Positions 10,540-20,800 of a stretch of 64,000 nt of DNA are shown piece after piece. Under the pieces are notes generated by a model, which was not told the DNA's origin, did no database searches, and worked only from the letters and a program-made list of their open reading frames with translations. How positions within the stretch are numbered: the stretch's first letter is position 1; every line of letters begins with the position of its first letter. The position numbers and the translations under genes were made by a program. Origin of the DNA: Entomortierella parvispora (lineage: Eukaryota; Mortierellomycota; Mortierellomycetes; Mortierellales; Mortierellaceae); contig OY752147.1 of assembly GCA_963573315.1 (NCBI GenBank), forward strand, positions 930,001 to 994,000, in the 5' to 3' direction.

Positions 10540-11581
10540 TGTGATGTTGTCTAATGTAAGTATAGTCTAAGGTCAGCAATGAGCTGGAAGCGAAATTGAT
10601 AACGAGAAGGAAGATGACTAACAGAAATCGTCGCTTACAGTTGATAGGGACTTTGCTCTCAGGGCCACAGGGATCAGGCACAACGCTGTTGTATGATCAG
10701 ATACAGTCTCAAGGAGATAGTACTGGAGATAAACAGGAAGGAGAGAGAGTCAGCAAAGGGATCAAAAGATAAGTAGAACGAACTGGATGAAAACCAAGGA
10801 CCACATACCGAAGAGCAGGCAGGTCCTAACGGGATCCAAACAGGAGAACAAAGACTACAAGGCTAAGAGCACGACGGCGACTATACTATACTAATAACAA
10901 CACAGGGGATGGGATGGGATCTAGTCAGTAAAGCAAGGCAAAGGAGATTCTATCTGGGAAAGGGGACAAGGTCGCCTAACTGAGGGTTCAGAGGAGACTC
11001 CGAGATATAACGAGGAGGATGGTTGGTCCCCAAGCACCAATGAAGGCCTCAGGGTGGGTTGCCAAGATCATAACAGGTCCACTCAGAAGAGATATGACAT
11101 CGTAAGTATACCTCGCAAATGGCCAATTGATATCGGATAGGCGAGGGTCCAGGTGATCCTACGGAGCGATCGGAGGGCGGTACAGGACTTGATCAAGGAG
11201 GGCTGGCACACGGATGGATATGCTGCGAGAGTAGGCAGGGAGGATCAAGGGAACACAAAAGGTCTGGGGGATATCCAGGGAACAGTCAAGGCCCAGGGAT
11301 TCGTATATTGCAACGGCGTCCAAAGGCTGATGGGGTTGAATATTGCAGCAACGCCAAGGGTAACTGCGAGACAGATATGAGCAGAAGGGAGGTGTTCTGG
11401 TGATCAACAAGGTACAGGAGGGAATCGTAAGGGGAAAAGGCAACCAGGAGCAAAGTGGACTTTGCTCCCTTTTTTATAGAAAACAGAAAACAGGAACAAA
11501 AATAAAAAAATAACTAAATACTAAAAATAACTCTCTCTATCTCGCTCGCGTGGATCTGGGACCTGGATCCACTACACCACA
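10540..11581 (-). repeat. Family B solo LTR 1 in copy A1
   Basis: A 1,042-bp LTR in reverse orientation, flanked by the 4-bp duplication CCGT (10536-10539 and 11582-11585). The flanks rejoin the A integrase sequence exactly (gttccgttggcagg in the uninterrupted copies). A solo LTR implies loss of the internal region by LTR-LTR recombination. Confidence 0.95.
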
Positions 11582-11798
11582 CCGTTGGCAGGCGTCACAG
11601 GTTAACACGAAAGACTTGACAAAGTCTCTCATACGTGGCCAGTGATAAGTGCGGCTGACCAGTTCAAATGTCTTTGCAATTCCACCATGTCCAGCAGCAG
11701 GATCGTCGTGACAGGTGGAGAGAATATCTCGTTGCAGAGCCTTATCATCAGGGACTACAATCCGACCGTTGAAGAACAGGACTCCATCCTCGAAGCGG
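11582..11798 (-). CDS. pol: A1 pol, integrase zinc-finger piece
   Basis: This short piece lies between two family B solo LTRs. In element sense it encodes the HHCC zinc-binding N-terminus of integrase, with His in HDDPAAGHGG and the pair in CDACQRNK completed across the downstream junction. The reading frame is continuous with the neighbouring pol pieces once the LTRs and their 4-bp duplications are removed. Confidence 0.85.
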
Positions 11799-12840
11799 TG
11801 TGATGTTGTCTAATGTAAGTATAGTCTAAGGTCAGCAATGAGCTGGAAGCGAAATTGATAACGAGAAGAAAGATGACTAACAAAAATCGCCGCTTACAGT
11901 TGATAGGGACTTTGCTCTCAGGGCCACAGGGATCAGGCACAACGCTGTTGTATGATCAGATACAGTCTCAAGGAGATAGTACTGGAGATAAACAGGAAGG
12001 AGAGAGGGTCAGCAAAGGGATCAAAAGATAAGTAGAACGAACTGGATGAAAACCAAGGACCACATACCGAAGAGCAGGCAGGTCCTAACGGGATCCAAAC
12101 AGGAGAACAAAGACTACAAGGCTAAGAGCACGACGGCGACTATACTATACTAATAACAACACAGGGGATGGGATGGGATCTAGTCAGTAAAGCAAGGCAA
12201 AGGAGATTCTATCTGGGAAAGGGGACAAGGTCGCCTAACTGAGGGTTCAGAGGAGACTCCGAGATATAACGAGGAGGATGGTTGGTCCCCAAGCACCAAT
12301 GAAGGCCTCAGGGTGGGTTGCCAAGATCATAACAGGTCCACTCAGAAGAGATATGACATCGTAAGTGTACCTCGCAAATGGCCAATTGATATCGGATAGG
12401 CGAGGGTCCAGGTGATCCTACGGAGCGCTCGGAGGGCGGTACAGGACTTGATCAAGGAGGGCTGGCACACGGATGGATATGTTGCGAGAGTGGGCAGGGA
12501 GGATCAAGGGAACACAAAAGGTCTGGGGGATATCCAGGGAACAGTCAAGGCCCAGGGATTCGTATATTGCAACGGCGTCCAAAGGCTGATGGGGTTGAAT
12601 ATTGCAGCAACGCCAAGGGTAACTGCGAGACAGATACGAGCAGAAGGGAGGTGTTCTGGTGATCAACAAGGTACAGGAGGGAATCGTAAGGGGAAAAGGC
12701 AACCAGGAGCAAAGTGGACTTTGCTCCCTTTTTTATAGAAAACAGAAAACAGGAACAAAAATAAAAAAATAACTAAATACTAAAAATAACTCTCTCTATC
12801 TCGCTCGCGTGGATCTGGGACCTGGATCCACTACACCACA
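11799..12840 (-). repeat. Family B solo LTR 2 in copy A1
   Basis: A 1,042-bp reverse-oriented LTR flanked by the 4-bp duplication GCGG (11795-11798 and 12841-12844). The uninterrupted A copies read tcgaagcggtactcagg across this point. Confidence 0.95.
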
Positions 12841-15108
12841 GCGGTACTCAGGGTTGGTCTCGGGATTATCGCGTGACTGATCCAAGATCTCCATGACGGT
12901 ATCATCGTCTTGATACCCTTCTTTGATACGATTGACAAGGTCTTCAGCGTTGCCAACCCGGAGTACTTCGTCAATTGCTGCGACTGTGAATGAGCTAAGC
13001 GAAATGGGCATCGGCAAGATGGCGTCGTGCACTGGACCTTCCCCCTCTTCAGGAGTGTACATGCGGGAGAGAGCGTCAGCGGCGCCATTGTGGACACCAG
13101 GGCGGTAGGCAAGAACAACCTTGAACTTGGACAGTCGTTCGGCATAGCGGATTTGGCGTTCACTCAGAGCACGCTTCTCAGAAAAGTACTCTAGGTTCTT
13201 GTGGTCTGTAAGGACAAGAGCAGGGTGTTCAGAGTAAACAAAATAGTGGCGCCAATGTTCCAGACCCTCGATGACAGCCAATAATTCGGTATCATGGATA
13301 TGATAATTGCGCTCCGGCGGCGTCAGCGAACGAGAATAGAAAGCGACAGGATGGAGCACACCATCATCATCAGGCTGGCTGCACACATTGCCGAGGGCAA
13401 ACTTGGAAGCATCTGGTTCCAAGACACAAGGACGGGAAGGATCAAAGTGAACCAGCATTGGTTCAGAGCTAAACGCGAGCTTGAGGGCATCAAAAGCGGT
13501 TTGGGCGGCGGAGTCCCACTTGAACGGGACGCCTTTCTTGAGGAAGCGCGTCATTGGTCCCACCAGCTTGGAAAACTTCTTGATAAAGCGACGATAAAAG
13601 TTGGCAAACCCAAGGAAGACTTGGATGTCGCGGACGCAGGTAGGGACAGCCCAAGAGGTGATCACCTCAACCTTGGCGGGATCCATGGAGACACCATCGG
13701 GTGAGATGATGTAACCTAAGAATTCGACTTTTTCGACGCCAAATTCGCACTTCTCGAGGTTAACTTGAAGTTGGGCATCGGACAAGAGTTGCAGGACACG
13801 GCGTACATCGGCGGTGTGAGTTGCCTTGTCTTGAGAGTAGATTAGGATGTCATCCAAATAGATGACCACGACCGTGTCCAAGCACTCACGGAGGACGTCA
13901 TTGAGAAAAGCTTGGAACGTAGCGGGTGCGTTGCAAAGACCAAAGGGCATGACCAAAAACTCGAAATGACCATAACGTGTCCTAAACGCCGTCTTCCACT
14001 CGTCTCCTTCGGCGATACGAATTAAATTATATGCACCCTTCAGGTCCAATTTCGTAAAAATCTTGGCGGAGCGGAGGCGTTCCAAGGTTTCTGCAATGAG
14101 CGGTAAGGGGCAGCGGTTCTTGATGGTCAACTTGTTCAGCGCGCGATAGTCGACACACATACGGAGTTCTTTGTTTTTCTTGGGTACAAAGAGGACAGGA
14201 GCCCCGGCAGGGGATTCAGAGTGGCGGATAAAACCCTTTTTCAGATTGTCATCAAGGAATTCTCGAAGAGCTTCAAGCTCCTTTTCAGATAAGTTATACA
14301 GAGGACCAAAGGGAGCGGTGGCATCCGGCTCAAGAACGATGGAGTGGTCAAAAGAGCGATGAGGCGGCAGAGTGCCAATCGCGCGGTCTTTGAAGAGAGC
14401 AGCAAAGTCAGCATACTCCGGAGGCAGGACAGGGACAGGTTTTTCATCAACAGAATTCAAGGACAGAGAGGGGTCAGAGTGCTCGCGGATCGCTTCAAGA
14501 TCGCGGCAGAACAAAGAAACGAGTTGTAACGAGTACAAGTCATCAACAGAAAGGTCAGAAGACTCTACATCAATAGAGTCAAGATCAAGATCAAGATTTT
14601 CAATAGATAAATCAGGAGAGTAATGAGAAAGGCAACGTTTATTGCAGTGTTCATCACGAAAAGAAACTAAGTGCTTTTTCCAATGGATATGAGGGTTGTG
14701 GATGTGTAACCAGTCAATTCCAAGGATAACAGCATGGGTCTGAAGAGAGGTGACGTGGCAATTGAGGGTCTCATGATGGGAGTCTGAGATAGTGAAACTC
14801 AAAGGACAGGTCTTGGTGACGGGGCCCGAGGTGCTTGGGGAGCCATCCGCCATATGTAAACGGACAGGGTGATTGAGTTCCGAGGTTGGTAGAGATAATT
14901 TTTTGATAAATGCGGCGTCAACAAAGGATTTTTGTGCGCCCGAATCGAGGAGAGCATTGGTCTTGACAGGGGGTCGGTCAGGAAGGTGAACGGTAATAGG
15001 AATGAGGAGACAGTAACGAGGAAGTGCGGGCTGGCCCGGAGGGGTAGGCGTAGCGAGGACGTGGCCTAAGATCCAATCCTCGGTAGGATCTAGGCCGACT
15101 CGTTTTCC
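12841..15108 (-). CDS. pol: A1 pol, protease-reverse transcriptase-RNase H piece
   Basis: In element sense the frame opens at the gag overlap (about 15108) with no ATG of its own, consistent with frameshift expression. The order is aspartic protease (ALLDSGAQKSF), reverse transcriptase with the YLDD box (VVIYLDDILIYS), the fingers/palm motif KLDLKGAYN, and RNase H with EPDASKFALG and HDTELLAVIEGL plus TDHKNLEY. It continues into a linker before the integrase piece. The frame is uninterrupted to the family B solo LTR at 12840. Confidence 0.9.
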
Positions 15109-15250
15109 GAATCAAATTCGAAAGACACACCTTCGACGGAAACAGCTGCAAGGCGGGCTTTCTTGACAGGACAATCACCAGCAAAGTGATTCTTTCCACC
15201 ACAGTAAAGACAGAGCTTGTTGTCGCGACGACGTTGTTTCTCTTCAGCGG
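15090..15250 (-). CDS. gag: A1 gag, C-terminal piece with CCHC zinc knuckle
   Basis: This holds the nucleocapsid zinc knuckle CLYCGGKNHFAGDC (C-x2-C-x4-H-x4-C) and the gag stop at 15090. The rest of gag lies at 23766-24736, beyond the nested family B element. The pol frame overlaps its last codons; see the frameshift signal. Confidence 0.9.
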
Positions 15251-16293
15251 TGTGGTGTAGTGGATCCAGGTCCCAGATCCACGCGAGCGAGATAGAGAGA
15301 GTTATTTTTAGTATTTAGTTATTTTTTTATTTTTGTTCCTGTTTTCTGTTTTCTATAAAAAAGGGAGCAAAGTCCACTTTGCTCCTGGTTGCCTTTTCCC
15401 CTTACGATTCTCTCCTGTACCTTGTTGATCACCAGAACACCTCCCTTCTGCTCATATCTGTCTCGCAGTTACCCTTGGCGTTGCTGCAATATTCAACCCC
15501 ATCAGCCTTTGGACGCCGTTGCAATATACGAATCCCTGGGCCTTGACTGTTCCCTGGATATCCCCCAGACCTTTTGTGTTCCCTTGATCCTCCCTGCCCA
15601 CTCTAGCAGCATATCCATCCGTGTGCCAGCCCTCCTTGATCAAGTCCTGTACCGCCCTCCGATCGCTCCGTAGGATCACCTGGACCCTCGCCTATCCGAT
15701 ATCAATTGGCCATTTGCGAGGTATACTTACGATGTCATATCTCTTCTGAGTGGACCTGTTATGATCTTGGCAACCCACCCTGAGGCCTTCATTGGTGCTT
15801 GGGGACCAACCATCCTCCTCGTTATATCTCGGAGTCTCCTCTGAACCCTCAGTTAGGCGACCTTGTCCCCTTTCCCAGATAGAATCTCCTTTGCCTTGCT
15901 TTACTGACTAGATCCCATCCCATCCCCGGTGTTGTTATTAGTATAGTATAGTCGCCGTCGTGCTCTTAGCCTTGTAGTCTTTGTTCTCCTGTTTGGATCC
16001 CGTTAGGACCTGCCTGCTCTTCGGTATGTGGTCCTTGGTTTTCATCCAGTTCGTTCTACTTATCTTTTGATCCCTTTGCTGACTCTCTCTCCTTCCTGTT
16101 TATCTCCAGTACTATCTCCTTGAGACTGTATCTGATCATACAACAGCGTTGTGCCTGATCCCTGTGGCCCTGAGAGCAAAGTCCCTATCAACTGTAAGCG
16201 ACAATTTTTTGTTAGTCATCTTTCTTCTCGTTATCAATTTCGCTTCCAGCTCATTGCTGACCTTAGACTATACTTACATTAGACAACATCACA
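15251..16293 (+). repeat. Family B 5' LTR, 1,043 bp
   Basis: It begins TGTGGTGTAG and ends CATCACA. A TATA-like box (TATAAAAAAGG) near 15355 is followed at once by a perfect inverted repeat at 15364-15385. The open frames within it are not considered genes. Confidence 0.95.
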
Positions 16294-16428
16294 CCCGAAG
16301 CCAATTTGGTGGAGAACCTGGGCAAAAAACAAGCTCAACCGTCTGAGATTAAAAGAAGGCTCTGATCATTCGAGAACAACTAGTGTCCCACATTTGAATC
16401 CAGCCCCACCCTGACAAACCAATCAACC

Positions 16429-17892
16429 ATGTCAGACAACGCCAGTAGTCAGGAACAACCATCCCCTGTGTTGGTCGATATGCGTATGGAAGGAGAAGTC
16501 CCGAACCACCTTCTCAACCAACCGCTGGATTCTACGACAGGCGGCCCCAATCACTTCGTGGCCACGGAAAGAGAGGAGAGAGTCATTGAGAATGCAGTAA
16601 ACCGGATCCTGAGAAGAATCGAGTTAATGACTGCAAACCAACATCCGAGATACGCGCAACCCTTCGACTCAGCCCCAGAAGCGGAGGAGCATTCTCCCCA
16701 ACAACAATTTAGACCGAACACGAGATCACCCAACCTACGAGATGACGGAGCACGTGAACCATGGGACCATCAATATCAGGATGCCCCCAGAGCGCATATG
16801 TCGCACATGGATTTCAAGGACAGAAAAGAGCCACGCGTTTGCTCGCACGGAAAGTTCAATCCAAAAAAGCACAAGGCAGAGGTATGGTTACGACAATATC
16901 AACTATGGGCTGGTACTCAATTCACCAACCTCAGCCCTGAGGCGCGTATTTCAAGAACCGTCGAGTCCTTTGGAGCTTCGATGGGGACCGACGAGACCCA
17001 ATCCTGGTTTGTCCAACTCCTCCAAGCGACTCCCCGAGCTTACCCTGAGGCCATTTACCGAGACTTCCGTCAAACCTTCATGTCCGTTCGCGATCAACTA
17101 TTATCGGGTTCCCTAGTCTTGCTAGACAAGTGCAAACAAACCAAGAAGGAATCAGTGAAAGCATTTAACAACCGCTTCTCTATCCTGAACCGCCAATATC
17201 TGGAGGCAACACTTCAAGGACAAGGGGTATATGACGAGGCAGGCGTTCGAAGGGCTTATCTCAAGAATCTCTTCTTACCGGACATCGCCAGGAGGATTCA
17301 CCACGGGGACAACCTAGATTGGATGATGGCCCAGGCCGATAAATGTGCCCTCAAGATGTACGAGCTGTATTTAGCCCGCCATGATGACAAATCGGACGAA
17401 TCAAGCGATGAGGAAGAATCACCCGAAGACGAGGATGAAGCCGAAGCTAGCAGCACCATTAAGAAGACTCCCACCGATGATAGAAAGACGACCGGGACCA
17501 AATCCACGACTGTCACAACCTCCAGGGCTGGTACTACCTCGACAACTACCAACAAGGATAAGACCGACCTGAAGAACTCTGTATCCAAGGACGAGTTTGA
17601 TCACCTCTCTCGAGAAATGGAACGCATGAAGATTCTTATCAGCAAGGGTAATCGATCCATCCCTAGGCCCGCCGGGCCTCCCACCACTCGATACTCTGGC
17701 GAGAAGAGTGCCCCGGAGGTTAGACAATGCTACAATTGTCAGCAGACAGGGCATTTAGCACGAGACTGTCCTGCTCCGAAGACAAACCAGACTCTGTTGG
17801 TTGAGTCCATGATTGACAACGGTATTGGCGTGGAAGACTTCAACGTTCGCTGTTACTACTTTGGATACGTTGAGGTTGAGATGGATTTTTAG
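16429..17892 (+). CDS. gag: Family B Gag (487 aa)
   Basis: The predicted capsid/nucleocapsid protein starts at ATG 16429, 136 bases after the 5' LTR. The middle region (about residues 140-310) has the alpha-helical, Trp/Phe-containing character of Ty3/Gypsy capsids. An acidic Ser-rich stretch (DESSDEEESPEDEDE) and a Thr-rich linker follow. The CCHC knuckle CYNCQQTGHLARDC lies near residue 437. The frame ends in TAG at 17890-17892, directly after the heptamer GGATTTT. The pol frame overlaps in the -1 register. Confidence 0.9.
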   Translation: MSDNASSQEQPSPVLVDMRMEGEVPNHLLNQPLDSTTGGPNHFVATEREERVIENAVNRILRRIELMTANQHPRYAQPFDSAPEAEEHSPQQQFRPNTRSPNLRDDGAREPWDHQYQDAPRAHMSHMDFKDRKEPRVCSHGKFNPKKHKAEVWLRQYQLWAGTQFTNLSPEARISRTVESFGASMGTDETQSWFVQLLQATPRAYPEAIYRDFRQTFMSVRDQLLSGSLVLLDKCKQTKKESVKAFNNRFSILNRQYLEATLQGQGVYDEAGVRRAYLKNLFLPDIARRIHHGDNLDWMMAQADKCALKMYELYLARHDDKSDESSDEEESPEDEDEAEASSTIKKTPTDDRKTTGTKSTTVTTSRAGTTSTTTNKDKTDLKNSVSKDEFDHLSREMERMKILISKGNRSIPRPAGPPTTRYSGEKSAPEVRQCYNCQQTGHLARDCPAPKTNQTLLVESMIDNGIGVEDFNVRCYYFGYVEVEMDF

Positions 17893-20800
17893 AAGGGGAC
17901 CATGGAACTACTCCAAGCCATGAACCCCCTGACCCTATCCATGGAGAAACGTTAGAAGAAGAAGAAGCAAACGTGTTGGTAGCAGCTCGCTCCTCCCCAC
18001 GCAATCCAACCAACTCATTACCTTACGCAAAAGCACCGCCGCCTAGAGGTATACCCCGACCGACCGCTTCCGCCCAGGTCCTAAAGCAACCCCCGGCTTT
18101 GACCAACCGCCTCGGCCCTCCCAGCATGCATCGCCCGAAGACCATTCAACATGCTGAATCCAAGACATCCACGATGGATGTAGATCCTCCTTCTCGACGA
18201 GAGATGATGACCGCCGTCGAGATCCCTGTCCGTCCCAAGAGTAATGTGACGTTTGCGGTCGAGGGCCCATCTGCTGCGGAAAACCTGGCCCGGCTCGAAC
18301 GTACAATCGCTGCCCAGAACGCAATCAAGGCGCAGAGGGACAATGGACAAGCCAAGAGAGATGAGAAGGAGGAGGATGAGGTGGATGGAGGCTTGCGAAG
18401 GATGATGGTTCCCCCGAGGGAGGGTCGAAAAGCAATGGCGGCAAGAAAAGTGAATGGAGATGGAGATGCTGGCCCGAGCATGAGTGCGTCAGCAGGACCG
18501 AAGAACACTTGGGACGAAAAAGACCGAGCTAAGCCACCCCCGCACACTGGAACAAAAAAGAAATCAGAGAGCAGCAAGAGCCAAAAAGGGAAAGAGGACA
18601 GCAAAAAAGGGACGGACAAGAAAAAGAAATCTGGCCGGACACGCGAGTCGGACGAGGCATTTCTAAAGTCTCTTCCCAACCCCATCGTCTTGCAGTTGAA
18701 CCAACAGCCGTTTGACATCCGTCAGTGCTTAAGGACTACTAAGGTTGAGGGTCTTACCATCGGTCAACTAATGGAGTTATCCCCCAGCATCCGCCGAACC
18801 GTTCAAGCATCGTTGAAGACTGTACCGCGTGAGGAGCGAATTTTACTCAGTGAAGAATATCCGTCCCTGCCCCTCGGGGAGTCTGAAGCGGAAGAGTTGC
18901 GTGTATTTTTGAATCGTGTTGAACGATCAAAGACAGACACTCATGGATTCCGAGCCGCAATTATGGGAACCAAGTGCGATATCTTACTTGATGGAGGATC
19001 TTGCGTCAATGTCATCCGTCGCGGGTTCTTGGAGCAGATTGGCATCACCAACCACACTCCATATTCGTCGTTTACTTTGAAGGGTTTGACGGGGAATGCA
19101 GGCGTGGCTGGAGAGGCACCGAGCGTGCCTATCGATATCCAAGGTATCATGATCCCGGCCGGTTGTGTGATCGTCGAGTCCGTCGACTTCAATATTCTGT
19201 TGGGTCGTCCTTTCCTTGAAGCCTGTGGAGGATATACAGATTGGGCCACCGCCGTTACTAGTTTGCAAATACAAGGCTTCAAGATCGTGATCGATGGACG
19301 TGCTCGAACCACCCCGAAAGTCTCTCGTCTCCCCATCCAAGATAAACAACGGGACCCGGTGATAGAAACAAGTGAAGAGGGTGACACCGACGGTTCATCA
19401 GACGAGTCGGACACAGATGAGGAGGATTCTTCGACCGACGACAAAGAAAACGACGACGAAGGGTATGCCCTACTCATTCGAAGCATTCAGGAGGGCAAGG
19501 TTGAGCGGACTGATGCGCGACAACTCAAGAAGGACGATGAGAATGAGGAGATCGTCAATTGTTGGTTCTTGCGCGCCGTCTTCCCTGATCCCCCTGCTTT
19601 GGATGGACGACAACCCACCTCTTGTTTGTCAATTTCAGATTCTTCGGATACGGCCTCATCGAAGATCAGCGATCCTATGTTTGATGCGGCCCCGATAATG
19701 GTCAACAATTCATACGGATTTCATTTGGAGGCTCCCCGCTGTCGTGATCGTTTGACTAACACCCCGGTCATATTGTTGCCCGGCCTGGAGGAGCGATCAG
19801 TATACGTGGGAGATATCCAAGAGGTTCACGACAACTTGCCTGAAATCCAACGCATTTTTCAGGAGCACCAGGAGTGTTTTCCCAAGGAAGGGGAGATGTC
19901 TAGGACGTTGGATGCAGATATGTTGGAAGCCCCTGCCTCTTTTCACCTCAAACCTGGGTCCAAATTTCCGCGCGCATATAACAAAAAATACTCGCCCGGA
20001 CAAATTGCGACCTTGTGCGAGTATCGAGACCAGATGGTCAGGGCTGGAAAAATGAGGCGATCTGGCTCACCTGCTTCTTGCAACCCTCTCCTGATTCAGA
20101 AGAAGGATGGATCTTATCGGGTGTGCATTAATTTTATCCCTGTCAACAAATTAATTGCCCCCATGGCCTGGCCCTTACCGGACCCTATCACTGAGATATA
20201 CAAGCTGCAAGGATGCGAATTCTTATCTTTTTGGGATTGCAAGGACGGATACCTCCAATCGCCCATTGCCGAAGACAGTCGCTTTCTCACCGCCGTTGCT
20301 TTCCCAGACGGACTGTACGAGTACAATGTATTACCGATGGGCCTCATTGACTCCATGCAATGGTACACTCGACACATGGGCGAGGTCTTTAATTCTATCA
20401 AGGATCGACTCAGCAATTTTGTGGACGACATGGCTACCGGAGATGCCAAATTCCCCCTTCATTTTCGGACTGTGGAAGAAGTGTTGGTGCGGATGGATGA
20501 GTTCAATGGATCGTTCTCTGGCAAGAAATCAGCATTTTTTGTGAAGCAGCGCGAGTTTTTGGGACGGATCGTCGGGAATGATCATATCTCGGCCGACCCA
20601 AAGAAGCTATCCAAGATGGAATATTGGCCGGTTCCGCAAAATGTGACAGAGTTGCGCGGATTTGTCGGGTTTGCCTTATTCCTCTGCGATTTCATATCCA
20701 ACTTTTCTGCCATGGCTGCTCCACTCTTCCCGCTGTACAAACTGCACAAGGATCCCAAGGCCTTTGTCGACAAATGGTTGTCAGACCTCAAGTATACAGA

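Noticed and set aside
15389-15673. Open frames inside the family B LTRs (about 94-108 aa, repeated at each LTR copy)
   Set aside because: They recur only because the LTR recurs, lack domain content and overlap promoter sequence.
17973-17975. GTG at 17973 as the start of family B pol
   Set aside because: The frame is open upstream to 17880 and overlaps gag in -1, so recoding is the better explanation.
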